From: an uncultured Clostridia bacterium
GTDB lineage: Bacteria > Bacillota > Clostridia > TANB77 > CAG-508
DNA length: 33,574 nt
Assembly (NCBI GenBank): GCA_944393475.1
Contig: CALYAI010000004.1
Coordinates: forward strand, 1-33,574
Direction of reading: 5' to 3'
The translations under genes were made by a program, and so were the position numbers. Positions 15,972 through 24,685 of this stretch are shown here, in pieces. The notes under the pieces are model-generated. The model did no database searches. It had not been told where the DNA came from and saw only the letters and a program-made list of their open reading frames with translations. The first letter of the stretch is position 1; every line of letters starts with the position of its first letter.

Positions 15972-16901
15972 TTATCTTCTTTCGAAAATTCTTAGTTTAG
16001 CGCTTTTGCTTCTTGAATTTTCAGCTTGTTCCTCCTTAGTAGCAATAATTGGTTTTCTATTTATAATTTTCCCATATGATACTGCACCACATACACAATA
16101 TGGTAAATCCTTTGGACATGTACAATGTCCTTCTGCCTCTACAAAAGCTTTTTTTACTGCTCTATCTTCTAAAGAATGAAAAGTTATTATACATAATCTT
16201 CCACCTGGATTTAAAGATTTTATACATTTTAAAACAGTATCATATAATGGTTTAATCTCATTATTAACTTCTATACGTATAGCTTGGAAAGTTCTCTTTG
16301 CTGGATGACCATTATTTTGTTTAGATTTTGGTATTGATCTTTCTATAATTTCTACTAATTTATCAGTTGTTTCTATTGGATTTTTCTTTCTTTCTAAGCA
16401 TATATTTCTAGCAATTTGCCTAGAAAATCTTTCTTCACCATATTCATAAATTATATTAGCTAATTTTTCTTCTGGATAATTGTTTACTACATCTCTAGCA
16501 GTAAATTCTTGGTTCTTATCCATCCTCATATCCAATTTGTTTTCACCTAAATAGCTAAAACCTCTATTCCTTTCATCCAACTGATATGAAGAAACACCTA
16601 AATCTAATAAAATTCCGTCCACATTATTAATATTTAAAGATTCTAGAATTAGATCTACATCATCATGATTTCCATATATATATTTAACATTATCATAATT
16701 TTCTAAATTCTTTTTAGCAGCTTTTAAAGCTTCCTCATCTCTATCTATTCCTATTAATAATCCATTCTTTGATAATTTTTTTAGAATTTCTTTGCTGTGA
16801 CCTGCACCACCAAGAGTTCCATCCACATATATTCCATCAGGTTTTATATTTAATCCTTCTATACATTCATTAAGTAAAACGGGTTTATGTTTAAATTCCA
16901 A
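15972..16901 (-). CDS. rsmH: 16S rRNA (cytosine-1402-N4) methyltransferase RsmH (MraW)
   Basis: A 309-aa SAM-dependent methyltransferase acting on C1402 of 16S rRNA in the small-subunit P site. SAM motif VDGTLGGAGHS (26-36), LDLGVSSYQLD, DMRMD, and the C-terminal motifs AIRIEVNNE, ITFHSLEDR and KPI. The best start is the TTG at 16901: it gives MEFKHKPVLLNECI, the usual RsmH N-terminus, and lies seven bases after GGAGG. An in-frame ATG 21 bases upstream would put that site inside the gene. It is preceded by a long untranslated gap after mraZ with a strong hairpin. Confidence 0.95.
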   Translation of the reverse strand: MEFKHKPVLLNECIEGLNIKPDGIYVDGTLGGAGHSKEILKKLSKNGLLIGIDRDEEALKAAKKNLENYDNVKYIYGNHDDVDLILESLNINNVDGILLDLGVSSYQLDERNRGFSYLGENKLDMRMDKNQEFTARDVVNNYPEEKLANIIYEYGEERFSRQIARNICLERKKNPIETTDKLVEIIERSIPKSKQNNGHPAKRTFQAIRIEVNNEIKPLYDTVLKCIKSLNPGGRLCIITFHSLEDRAVKKAFVEAEGHCTCPKDLPYCVCGAVSYGKIINRKPIIATKEEQAENSRSKSAKLRIFERR

Positions 16902-17288
16902 TATATACCCTCCATCCATCATTTTTTGAATAGCACAAACAGTTGGAAGTTTTTGCGTTCCAACTGTTTGATAGCTATTTCTCTTTTGTTTCTAGCAATT
17001 TCGTCATTTGTTTTTTCATTCCCTTTTCGTGGTATATATTTTTATATTCGCTTTTGTGTTTTTTGCAATATAGCAATTTTTTCTTAAGTACATACATAAA
17101 ATATAATTAGTTTCTTAAGATTTTATCTTTTGTGTATTAAAGTTTTTTCTTTAGTATAGCCCTCTTCTTATCAAGTTTATCTTGATTTTTCTTTAGTAAA
17201 TACTACAAAATTTCTTCTGTAATTTACTTCTTTTCTTTTGTTTTTTTTTATTTATCTTTAGTATAAAATTTATATAAACTTTTTACAG
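16902..17288 (-). other. 387-base mraZ-rsmH intergenic leader with hairpin and short repeats
   Basis: No convincing gene. A strong hairpin lies at 16936-16948 / 16958-16970 (13 bp perfect, 9-base loop), extended by AATAGC 16929-16934 pairing with GCTATT 16974-16979 around small bulges. It ends about 20 bases before the rsmH ribosome binding site and has no T-tract on the minus strand. Upstream, the 9-mer TACTAAAGA (minus strand) occurs three times, at 17148-17156, 17190-17198 and 17255-17263. A 40-codon lysine-rich frame (16975-17097) lacks a ribosome binding site. Confidence 0.5.
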
Positions 17289-17720
17289 TTATATACCAAG
17301 CATTGTCATATTTTCTGCAATACTATCTGCAGATATATTTTCTTCACTATTGTATTTTTCCCAGCTGCTCTTGTTCCATATTTCTATTCTTGTTCCAACA
17401 CCGATTATAACAACTTCTTTTTCTAGCGTTGCAACATTTCTTAGATTACTAGATATTAAAAATCTTCCTTGCTTATCTATTTCGCATTCCATTGCTCCAG
17501 ATAAGAAAAATCTTACAAAATCTCTAGCAGTCTTATTAGTAAGTGGAAGTGTTTTTAATTTTGTCTCGAAGTTTTCCCATTCACTCTGTGAAAAACCAAA
17601 TAAACATCCATCAAGTCCTTTTGTAATTATGAACTTTTCGCCCATATCTTCTCTTAGCTTAGCTGGCATTATTAATCTGCCTTTTGCATCCAAGGAATGT
17701 TCATATTGGCCTATTAGCAC
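17289..17720 (-). CDS. mraZ: Transcriptional regulator MraZ
   Basis: A 143-aa protein made of two SpoVT/AbrB-like DNA-binding folds, with the paired signatures [13 protein letters not shown] (11-23) and [13 protein letters not shown] in the second half. MraZ forms a ring-shaped oligomer that binds short direct repeats before its own gene and regulates the dcw operon. Exactly such repeats are present here (17745-17775). The start is a GTG, giving [15 protein letters not shown] as in relatives, with AGAGGTG upstream. First gene of the cluster. Usual length, no defects. Confidence 0.96.
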   Translation of the reverse strand: MLIGQYEHSLDAKGRLIMPAKLREDMGEKFIITKGLDGCLFGFSQSEWENFETKLKTLPLTNKTARDFVRFFLSGAMECEIDKQGRFLISSNLRNVATLEKEVVIIGVGTRIEIWNKSSWEKYNSEENISADSIAENMTMLGI

Positions 17721-17744
17721 TTCGTTTCACCTCTCTTCATTTTT

Positions 17745-17775
17745 GCACCACTTTATACCACTTTTCTCCACCTGG
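17745..17775 (-). promoter_or_regulatory. MraZ operator: three direct repeats at 10-base period
   Basis: On the minus strand GTGG occurs at 17768-17771, 17758-17761 and 17748-17751, exactly 10 bases apart. The last two are preceded by AAA (AAAGTGG). This matches the known MraZ box type (AAAGTG-like repeats spaced by one helical turn). The site lies between the -10 box and the mraZ start, so bound MraZ would cover the initial transcribed region, consistent with autorepression. Confidence 0.8.
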
Positions 17776-17779
17776 ATAA

Positions 17780-17808
17780 ATTTTAATACAACATTAATTA
17801 AATTGCAA
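17780..17808 (-). promoter_or_regulatory. Sigma-A promoter of mraZ and the dcw cluster
   Basis: Minus strand TTGCAA (17803-17808), 17-base spacer, TAAAAT (17780-17785). Predicted transcription start falls just before the GTGG repeat operator. Confidence 0.7.
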
Positions 17809-17844
17809 GTGTTTTTTTCAGTTTTTTTATTTTTTTATTACAAA

Positions 17845-17900
17845 AAAGAAATCAAAATAAAAAATATCCTAAATGATATAAAATCATCTAGGATATTTTT
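17845..17900 (-). terminator. Intrinsic terminator of the gltX-mscS operon
   Basis: An 18-bp stem (17860-17877 with 17883-17900, one A/C mismatch, loop ATAAA) begins 2 bases after the mscS stop. It is followed on the minus strand by TTATTTTGATTTC and a second T-run (complement of 17841-17847). Confidence 0.8.
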
Positions 17901-17902
17901 TA

Positions 17903-19009
17903 TTAATTTAAAACTTTCTTATTTTCTTCTCTTATTAAATTTGCTTCTTTAAGCAAAACTGTACTTGTTGGATATGATAAGTCCACTCCTTCTTTTTCTA
18001 ATATTTCTAGAATGTTCTTATTTATATTTTCTTTTGCATTTAAGTAACTATCATAATCAACTGAATTTGTAAATACATATATCATTATTGTAACACCATC
18101 TGCTTGTATCTCGTCAAATTTTACATATGTATCTTCATTTATTACACTTTGATTATTTATAAGCATAAAATATATTTTACTTGTAATTCTTTGTATTACT
18201 TCTACTGGAGTATCCAATGGTAATTTTAAATATAATTTATATTTTCTTTTTTCCATTTTGCTCCAATTTATAATCGCTTCATTTGATAAAACTCCATTTG
18301 GTATATTTACTAAAGAATTATCAAACGTACGTATTCCAGTACTTCTAAAAGATATATCTTCTACTATTCCTTCATAATTAGTCGTTTGTATCCAATCTCC
18401 TATTATAAATGGTTTATCTACTAATATCATTACACCACCAAATAAGTTTTTAGCTGTGTCCTGTGCTGCCAATGTTAAAACAACACTACCTACTCCCAAA
18501 CCTGCTAAAATAGCATTTAGATTTATTCCAAGTAAAGCTATAATTGCTAAAATTGCTACTATATAAATAACACATCTTGTAAATTTATATATAAAATTTA
18601 GTCTATTATCGTCCGTATTATTAAAAAACTTTTTTTGCAATCTTCTCATTGTTTTAGAATCGTTAGAAAAACAACCAGCAAGAGCTTTAGCAAATAATAT
18701 AATACAAATTATCTTAAATATTAGTTCTATTATCTCCATTGCTTTTCCTGTTATTTGTAATACTCTTGTTGCTAAAAATAATCCTAAAACAATAAAAAAT
18801 ATTTTAAGTGGATAATAAAATGACATTTTTCTTATTCTATCTTTATCCGTTTTCTTTCTTTTAAAGATTCTTATTAATATATATGATAAACTTGAACTAA
18901 AAATATAGAAAAATATTATAATAGCAATGGCTATTAATATATCTATTACTTGTTTTAAATCAATTGTTTTAAAATAATTTACCACATTCATTAGTTTATC
19001 CATAGACAT
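17903..19009 (-). CDS. MscS-family mechanosensitive ion channel
   Basis: A 368-aa membrane channel that opens under membrane tension to release solutes in osmotic downshock. Hydrophobic helices at about 20-48, 64-83, 91-112 and 141-161 are followed by the pore-lining helix LNAILAGLGVGSVVLTLAAQ (164-183), with the small-residue Ala/Gly pattern of MscS. Then come the beta domain (DKPFIIGDWI, SFRSTGIRTFDNSLVNIPNG) and a mixed C-terminal domain. It has one or two more helices than E. coli MscS, as is common in YnaI/YkuT-like members. ATG preceded by AAGGGAGAAA, 12 bases after gltX, so co-transcribed with it. Confidence 0.92.
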   Translation of the reverse strand: MSMDKLMNVVNYFKTIDLKQVIDILIAIAIIIFFYIFSSSLSYILIRIFKRKKTDKDRIRKMSFYYPLKIFFIVLGLFLATRVLQITGKAMEIIELIFKIICIILFAKALAGCFSNDSKTMRRLQKKFFNNTDDNRLNFIYKFTRCVIYIVAILAIIALLGINLNAILAGLGVGSVVLTLAAQDTAKNLFGGVMILVDKPFIIGDWIQTTNYEGIVEDISFRSTGIRTFDNSLVNIPNGVLSNEAIINWSKMEKRKYKLYLKLPLDTPVEVIQRITSKIYFMLINNQSVINEDTYVKFDEIQADGVTIMIYVFTNSVDYDSYLNAKENINKNILEILEKEGVDLSYPTSTVLLKEANLIREENKKVLN

Positions 19010-19021
19010 TTTCTCCCTTGT

Positions 19022-20677
19022 TTATAATGCATTTTTTGCATTTTCAAATCTCTCTTTTATTCTTTTACTGCCCATTATTTCCATTATTTCATACATATCT
19101 GGTGTATTTGATCTACCAGTTAATGCAATTCTTAAAACTGTACTTACATCTCCAACATGTGCTTCATATTTATCTGGATTTGCCTTAAATTCTTTTACCT
19201 CACTTGCATAACCAAGTTTTCCAGATAAATCTTTTATTTTATCAAACCATGTTTGTTTGTCATCGTTTTCATCAAAATAATTATTAATATATTCATCCAA
19301 TATTAATTTTATTTTATCACTATTTGAAATTTTTTGGTATTCATATTTTATATTTTTATTATAAAATTTATCATCGTACATATATGATATTTCATTTTTT
19401 ACATCCGACCATTTTGCAATATCTTTACGAGGTTTTTTGTTTCCTCTTTCTATACCAAATACCTTTAAAGCATATTCTTTGTCTTTTAGCATATCTGCTA
19501 ATTCTTCGTCATACTTACTTGCCCATTTTAATGATTCATTATATACCTTTTCTGCACTAAATCTAGAAATAACAGATTTAGAAACATCAAGCAATTTTAC
19601 CATATCAAAAAGTGCACCACTTACGCTCATCTTATTTAATTGTAAGTCAAATTTTTCTATGTCTTCTGTTTGATTTTGTCTTCTCCAATTTTCGAATGTT
19701 GAATTTGCAATATTTAATAAATATTCTTTAACTGCTTCTGCTGGTATTCCTTGTTCTGCATAATAACTAACTGCAGCTTCTGGATCTTTTCTTTTACTTA
19801 ATTTTCTTTTATTACCATTATCATTTTTCATAATAGGAGAAATGTGTACATATTTTGGAGCTTTAAATCCTATTTCATGAAATAATTGTAAATGTAGTGG
19901 AACAGAAGAAAGCCATTCATCACTTCTTATTACATGTGTTGTTCCCATTAAGTGATCATCTACAATATGAGCAAAATGATATGTTGGTAATCCATCTGCC
20001 TTAATTATTACTATATCCTGATCGTTTTCTGGAAATGTAACATTTCCTTTAACAACATCATGATGTTTTATTTTTCTATCTTCTCTTCCAGGAGATTTAA
20101 ATCTTATTATATACTTCTCCCCTGCTTTTATTTTTTCTGCCATTTCTTCTACTGTTAAGTTCCTACATTTTGCCCAAACACCATAATATCCAGGTCTTAC
20201 TTTTGCAGCTTCCTGCTTTTTCCTTATTTCGTCAACTTCTTCCGGTGTACAGAAGCAAGGATATGCCTTTCCCATTTCTATCATATGTTTTGCATATGAT
20301 TTATATATTTCTCCTCTTAGAGATTGTTTATATGGTCCATAATTTCCCTTTTCTTCCGTTTCACTTATCATTCCTTCGTCTGCTTCTATACCAAAGTCTT
20401 TTAAAGAATTAACAATATCTGTAATTCCGTTTTCTATTTCTCTTTTTTGGTCCGTATCTTCTATTCTTAAAAAGAATACACCTTCTGTTTGGGTAGCAAC
20501 TTTTCTTGCAACTAATGCTTGGTATAATCCTCCAATATGCACAAATCCTGTTGGACTTGGTGCAAATCTTGTTACAATTGCTCCCTCTTTTAAATTTCTC
20601 CTAGGATATTTTTCTTCATAATATTCTATTGGTTTAACATCAGGAAATATTAAATCTGCTAAATCTTTATAGTCCAT
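19022..20677 (-). CDS. gltX: Glutamyl-tRNA synthetase (long clostridial form)
   Basis: A 551-aa class I aminoacyl-tRNA synthetase that charges tRNA-Glu. The HIGH motif appears as HIGG in RFAPSPTGFVHIGG (37-50); the KMSKS motif appears as KLSKR (292-296). RIEDTDQKR (71-79) is the GluRS-type region after HIGH. It has about 35 extra residues before the catalytic core (MDYKDLADLIFPD...) and is longer than the ~480-residue standard form; this variant is known in clostridia. A non-discriminating form that also charges tRNA-Gln is possible but cannot be judged here. ATG follows AAGGAGAGATAGATAG. A good promoter lies upstream, divergent from the argG leader. Confidence 0.95.
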   Translation of the reverse strand: MDYKDLADLIFPDVKPIEYYEEKYPRRNLKEGAIVTRFAPSPTGFVHIGGLYQALVARKVATQTEGVFFLRIEDTDQKREIENGITDIVNSLKDFGIEADEGMISETEEKGNYGPYKQSLRGEIYKSYAKHMIEMGKAYPCFCTPEEVDEIRKKQEAAKVRPGYYGVWAKCRNLTVEEMAEKIKAGEKYIIRFKSPGREDRKIKHHDVVKGNVTFPENDQDIVIIKADGLPTYHFAHIVDDHLMGTTHVIRSDEWLSSVPLHLQLFHEIGFKAPKYVHISPIMKNDNGNKRKLSKRKDPEAAVSYYAEQGIPAEAVKEYLLNIANSTFENWRRQNQTEDIEKFDLQLNKMSVSGALFDMVKLLDVSKSVISRFSAEKVYNESLKWASKYDEELADMLKDKEYALKVFGIERGNKKPRKDIAKWSDVKNEISYMYDDKFYNKNIKYEYQKISNSDKIKLILDEYINNYFDENDDKQTWFDKIKDLSGKLGYASEVKEFKANPDKYEAHVGDVSTVLRIALTGRSNTPDMYEIMEIMGSKRIKERFENAKNAL

Positions 20678-20742
20678 CTATCTATCTCTCCTTCGTTTTT
20701 TATTACTATATTTGAACTTTAAAAAGTTTATAAATCCACTAT

Positions 20743-20771
20743 ATTATACAATATATTTATCCCCATATCAA
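20743..20771 (-). promoter_or_regulatory. Sigma-A promoter of gltX-mscS
   Basis: Minus strand TTGATA (20766-20771), 17-base spacer, perfect TATAAT (20743-20748). It lies about 65 bases before the gltX ATG and back-to-back with the argG promoter, about 45 bases away. Confidence 0.75.
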
Positions 20772-20813
20772 GGAGAAGTTTTTAATTTAAAATTAAGTAT
20801 ACATAAAAAAAGG

Positions 20814-20842
20814 TTGACAATAATTTAACAAGCTGTTATACT
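20814..20842 (+). promoter_or_regulatory. Sigma-A promoter of the argG T-box leader
   Basis: Perfect TTGACA (20814-20819), 17-base spacer, TATACT (20837-20842). Transcription should begin near 20849, just before the T-box leader. Confidence 0.8.
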
Positions 20843-20848
20843 AAAAAT

Positions 20849-21129
20849 ATAGTTATTAAGAATTCTAATATAAAAATCGATGAATAAGAGAGTAGTTTTA
20901 TATTGAAGCAACAGCGAGTTAGGTAGAGTGAGAGCTAACATGTGAATTATAAAACGAAAAGAACTTATGAGTGACTATGGGAAAAGATTATATCTTAGTA
21001 TCATAGTTCGCGGACTCGGCGTTATAGAGATGAGTGATTTATATAGTAATTAATAATAATATATAAATAACTAGAGTGGTACCACGTTATTAAAGGCGTC
21101 TCTTGTATAAGAGACGCCTTATTTTTTTA
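20849..21129 (+). ncRNA. T-box leader, arginine specifier (AGA), controlling argG-argH
   Basis: Stem I base is ATAAG (20884-20888) with CTTAT (20964-20968). The upper helix is GTTTTATA / TATAAAAC, and the apical part GTTAG...CTAAC matches known Stem I layout. In the specifier loop GAAA is followed by AGA (20960-20962) and then A, the same register as GAAA-GGC-A in B. subtilis glyQS; AGA is an arginine codon, fitting the genes downstream. A Stem III helix is at 21037-21045 / 21060-21068. The T-box is AGAGTGGTACCACG (21073-21086), whose UGGU (21077-21080) would pair with the tRNA ACCA end. The terminator follows. Uncharged tRNA-Arg should favour the antiterminator. Confidence 0.93.
21093..21129 (+). 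terminator. T-box regulated terminator
   Basis: A 12-bp GC-rich stem (21093-21104 with 21109-21120, loop GTAT) followed by an A and seven T. Its 5' arm lies right after the T-box sequence, so it competes with the antiterminator helix. Confidence 0.93.
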
Positions 21130-21168
21130 CTTTATAAATCACAAAAACATTAAAAAGGAGGAATAATA

Positions 21169-22374
21169 ATGAATTACAAAAAAATTATACTATCATATTC
21201 AGGAGGATTGGATACCTCTATTATAATTACATGGCTTAAAGAAAATTACAATTGCGAAGTTATAACTGTAACAGGAGATGTTGGTCAAGGAGAAAGTGAA
21301 TTAGAAGGATTAGAAGAAAAAGCCTTAAAAACTGGTGCTTCTAAAGCATATATTTTAGATTTAAAAGATGAACTTGTAAATGATTATATTGCTCCCGCAA
21401 TTAAAGCTGGTGCTAAATATGAGGGTCAATATCTTTTAGGAACACCTTTTACTAGACCATTAATTGCTAAAAAATTAGTAGAAATAGCTAAAAAAGAAAA
21501 TGCAGATGCAATTTGCCATGGTTGTACTGGTAAGGGTAATGACCAAGTAAGATTTGAATTAGCGGTAAAATCCCTTGCTCCAGATATGCCTGTTATTGCA
21601 CCTTGGAGAATTTGGGATATTAAAGGAAGAACAGATGCTATAAATTATGCAGAAGAACATAAAATACCATTAAAAATAAGTAAGGAAACAAATTATTCTA
21701 AAGATAAAAACATCTGGCACCTATCACATGAAGGATTGGATTTAGAAGAAGTTGAAAAATCTCCTAACTACGATAAAATTCTAGAAATGGGAGTTACTCC
21801 TCAAAAAGCAATTGATAAGGAAACAGAAATAGAAATTGAATTCGAAAAAGGTCTTCCTATTGCATTAAATGGCAAAAAATATGATTTAGTTACACTTATT
21901 CAAAAATTAAACAAATTAGGCGGAGAAAACGGAATTGGAATTGTTGATATGGTAGAAAATCGTCTAGTTGGAATGAAGAACAGAGGTATATACGAAACAC
22001 CTGGTGGAACTATAATATATAAGGCTCATGCTATGTTGGAATCAATTTGTCTAGATAAGGACACAATGCATTTTAAACATATAGTAGCAGATAAATTAGG
22101 TGAATTATTGTATGACGCAAAATGGGTTACTCCTCTAAAAGATGCAATAAATAGTTTTGTAAATACAACTCAAGAAACTGTAACAGGAAAAGTTGGACTA
22201 AAACTATATAAAGGAAATATCATTCCTAATGGAATAAGTAGCCCATATTCTTTATATTCTGTAAAGGTTGCTTCTTTTGATGATGATACAGAATATAACC
22301 AAAAAGACGCAGAAGGTTTTATTAATTTATATGGTTTACCAATAAAAACAATTGCAAAAATGAAAAAATTATAA
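21169..22374 (+). CDS. argG: Argininosuccinate synthase
   Basis: A 401-aa cytoplasmic enzyme joining citrulline and aspartate with ATP to give argininosuccinate, the penultimate step of arginine synthesis. The ATP pyrophosphatase loop is [10 protein letters not shown] (8-17). Other signatures: GDVGQGE (37-43), [15 protein letters not shown] and APWRIWDI in the core, and [17 protein letters not shown] towards the C-terminus. ATG is eight bases after AGGAGG. Preceded by the arginine T-box and followed by argH 21 bases downstream, so the operon is controlled by tRNA-Arg charging. Normal length. Confidence 0.97.
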   Translation: MNYKKIILSYSGGLDTSIIITWLKENYNCEVITVTGDVGQGESELEGLEEKALKTGASKAYILDLKDELVNDYIAPAIKAGAKYEGQYLLGTPFTRPLIAKKLVEIAKKENADAICHGCTGKGNDQVRFELAVKSLAPDMPVIAPWRIWDIKGRTDAINYAEEHKIPLKISKETNYSKDKNIWHLSHEGLDLEEVEKSPNYDKILEMGVTPQKAIDKETEIEIEFEKGLPIALNGKKYDLVTLIQKLNKLGGENGIGIVDMVENRLVGMKNRGIYETPGGTIIYKAHAMLESICLDKDTMHFKHIVADKLGELLYDAKWVTPLKDAINSFVNTTQETVTGKVGLKLYKGNIIPNGISSPYSLYSVKVASFDDDTEYNQKDAEGFINLYGLPIKTIAKMKKL

Positions 22375-22395
22375 ATTTTAAGGAGGTTGATTTTT

Positions 22396-23766
22396 ATGCC
22401 TATGTGGGAAGGTCGATTTTCTAAACAAATCGACAAACGTACAAATGACTTCAATTCATCCATTCGTTTTGACCATGTAATGTATAAAGAAGATATTAAA
22501 GGAAGTATTGCACATGCAAAAATGCTTTCTAAACAAGGTATCATATTAAAAGAAGATGAAGAAAAAATTATTAAAGGCTTAAATTCAATCCTAAAAGATA
22601 TAGAAAATCATGTTCTAGAATTTGATCCAAATGCAGAAGACATTCATATGTTTATAGAAGCTGAACTTACAAAACGTATTGGTCAAAGTGGTAAAAAATT
22701 GCATACTGCAAGGAGTAGAAATGACCAGGTAGCTCTTGATATTAGAATGTATTTAAAAAATCAGATACTAATTATTAAACAAAATTTAATAGATTTTATT
22801 ATTACATTATTAAATAAGGCTAAAGAAAATACAGAAACAATTATGCCTGGATATACACATATGCAAAGAGCACAACCTATTACTTTTGCACATCACTTAA
22901 TGGCATATGTAGAAATGTTTAAAAGGGATTTAGAACGACTTAGCGAAACATATGGAAGAACTGATATATGTCCAATTGGAAGCTGTGCTCTTGCAGGTAC
23001 AACATATAATTTAGATAGATTGTTCGAAGCAAAGGAACTTGGTTTTTCTAAAATTACTAATAATAGTTTGGATGGCGTTTCTGACAGGGACTTTATAATA
23101 GAATTACTATCAGATATTTCTATCATAATGATGCATTTATCTAGATTAAGTGAAGAAATTATCCTATGGAGCTCATGGGAATTTAAATTTATTGAATTAG
23201 ATGATTCTTTTTCTACAGGTTCTTCTATAATGCCACAAAAAAAGAATCCAGATATTACAGAACTAATTAGAGGAAAAACCGGTAGAGTTTATGGAAGTCT
23301 AATTTCTCTTTTAACAGTTATGAAAGGAACTCCTCTTGCTTATAATAAAGATATGCAAGAAGATAAAGAATCAATTTTTGACGCAGTTAATACAGTTAAT
23401 CTTTGCTTAACCACAATAAATCCTATGGTTGCTACTATGAAAGTATTAAAAGAAAATATGAAAAAAGCTGCGGAAAAAGGTTTTATTAATGCTACAGATT
23501 GTGCTGATTATTTAGTGGAAAAAGGTATTCCTTTTCGTGATGCATATAAAATCGTTGGAAATATCGTTAAATATTGTATAGAGAATGATAAGACACTCGA
23601 AAGTCTTGATTTATCAATTTACAAACATTTCATCCCTTCTTTTGATAATGATATATATAGTCATATTAATTTAATAAATTGTGTTAATAAAAGAAATGTT
23701 ATTGGAGGTCCTGCTAAGGAACAAGTGGAGAAACAAATTATGAGTAATTTGGCTAAATTAACATAA
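22396..23766 (+). CDS. argH: Argininosuccinate lyase
   Basis: A 456-aa enzyme of the fumarase/aspartase superfamily that splits argininosuccinate into arginine and fumarate. The superfamily signature [11 protein letters not shown] is at 276-286 and carries the catalytic serine loop. [13 protein letters not shown] and [14 protein letters not shown] are the other conserved blocks. Start set at the ATG at 22396 (MPMWEGRF), nine bases after AGGAGG; a TTG at 22387 directly abuts that site and is too close. The second ATG (MWEGRF) is also possible. No terminator directly follows; the next plus-strand gene's promoter starts 4 bases after the stop. Confidence 0.96.
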   Translation: MPMWEGRFSKQIDKRTNDFNSSIRFDHVMYKEDIKGSIAHAKMLSKQGIILKEDEEKIIKGLNSILKDIENHVLEFDPNAEDIHMFIEAELTKRIGQSGKKLHTARSRNDQVALDIRMYLKNQILIIKQNLIDFIITLLNKAKENTETIMPGYTHMQRAQPITFAHHLMAYVEMFKRDLERLSETYGRTDICPIGSCALAGTTYNLDRLFEAKELGFSKITNNSLDGVSDRDFIIELLSDISIIMMHLSRLSEEIILWSSWEFKFIELDDSFSTGSSIMPQKKNPDITELIRGKTGRVYGSLISLLTVMKGTPLAYNKDMQEDKESIFDAVNTVNLCLTTINPMVATMKVLKENMKKAAEKGFINATDCADYLVEKGIPFRDAYKIVGNIVKYCIENDKTLESLDLSIYKHFIPSFDNDIYSHINLINCVNKRNVIGGPAKEQVEKQIMSNLAKLT

Positions 23767-23770
23767 AATA

Positions 23771-23799
23771 TTGATTTTATGTTATCAAAGTGCTATAAT
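23771..23799 (+). promoter_or_regulatory. Sigma-A promoter for the tandem-repeat gene
   Basis: TTGATT (23771-23776), 17-base spacer, perfect TATAAT (23794-23799). It begins 4 bases after the argH stop codon, so the following gene can be expressed independently of the arginine T-box. Confidence 0.7.
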
Positions 23800-23842
23800 C
23801 TACTCCTATGTAACTGTTGAAGTTTTAGACCTTGGAGGAATC

Positions 23843-24685
23843 ATGTTTTTTGGATACATCGTCAGTTTGGTTCTAGTAAGCACAGTTGGTTCGGACCCGT
23901 CTGATTGGGTGTGGCAATTCAAGTTTCCACATAAGGATGTTATTTTTCCAAAGTTTCGTATCAATTTCGGCAAACTCATTGGATCGGAGATCAACATCGC
24001 CTTACTGGAAAGCCTACCTTCCGACTTAGACGAAAACGAACTATGTGACCTTTGTTCCTTGGTCTGCAATTGTCAATTTTTGCAGATCCAATGTTCTAAG
24101 GACACTTTCCAAAAGGCAAATCACGCTATATCTAGTATCGTCGATATGTGCTTCAGCTTCTACCACATCTACTGTATTACTACAGATGGCAATGATTTTG
24201 ACACTCTGGCTTCTATGGAGTACAGAAATCAACCATTGCCTAGACGGTCAGTAACACTGGCATTCAGCAATGAACAACCACAATACTCCATTCAGCTGGT
24301 GCTGGAAAAAGCTAATGCAAAGCAAGATGCTTCCTGTTGGGAATGGAGTTTTAAATTTCCATTCCCCTGCATGGAATTTCCGCGATTTCGCATTAATTTC
24401 GTGGATCTTGCCAAGTCAAAGCTCTCCATTACCTTGCTAAATAATCTGGAAGATGTTGCTTCGCTCTCTAGTCTTCATAGAATGAGCAATTTCATCGTAA
24501 ATTGCAATGCTTTCCAGGTTTATTTGATGGAGGAAAAGTTCACGGTAGCCTTCAACCAACTTCCTTGTATACTAAACAAGCTCTTCTTTTTCAGTCAGTT
24601 TGGCTGTTTCTCGGCCAGCGGATCCTTTAGAATAGTAAGGAAGAGCAAGGTTCCAAGGTCAACCATAGAAATGGTTCGATTTTAA
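23843..24685 (+). CDS. Unknown 280-aa protein made of two copies of one domain; foreign-looking
   Basis: I do not recognise the family. The protein is an internal duplication. Repeat 1 (about 5-118) and repeat 2 (about 148-264) align over their length: both have a W-x-W-x-F-K-F-P segment (22-29 and 166-173), then F-P-(K/R)-F-R-I-N-F-x-x-L (35-45 and 179-189), a hydrophobic strand ending in a conserved NC, and a closing aromatic segment with a cysteine. Linker about 119-147. Twelve cysteines in all. The hydrophobic start (YIVSLVLV) aligns with YSIQLVLE in repeat 2, so it is probably a strand, not a signal peptide. Start at 23843 follows GGAGG; the longer frame has no such site. Base composition is much richer in G+C than its neighbours. 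It has its own promoter and ends at a terminator shared with rnj. Likely acquired; function unknown. Confidence 0.75.
   Translation: MFFGYIVSLVLVSTVGSDPSDWVWQFKFPHKDVIFPKFRINFGKLIGSEINIALLESLPSDLDENELCDLCSLVCNCQFLQIQCSKDTFQKANHAISSIVDMCFSFYHIYCITTDGNDFDTLASMEYRNQPLPRRSVTLAFSNEQPQYSIQLVLEKANAKQDASCWEWSFKFPFPCMEFPRFRINFVDLAKSKLSITLLNNLEDVASLSSLHRMSNFIVNCNAFQVYLMEEKFTVAFNQLPCILNKLFFFSQFGCFSASGSFRIVRKSKVPRSTIEMVRF

Noticed and set aside
16975..17097. A 40-codon lysine-rich frame on the minus strand in the mraZ-rsmH gap
   Set aside because: No ribosome binding site precedes its ATG, and Lys-rich frames arise readily in A-rich DNA. It could only be a leader peptide if coverage data supported it.
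17350..17952. A 200-codon open frame on the plus strand across mraZ and its promoter
   Set aside because: It is opposite a conserved gene, has no ribosome binding site, and crosses the mraZ operator and the mscS terminator; it is an antisense shadow.
23843..23893. N-terminal signal peptide on the tandem-repeat protein
   Set aside because: The hydrophobic start aligns with the same segment at the start of repeat 2 inside the protein and lacks a positive n-region, so it is more likely a strand of the repeat.
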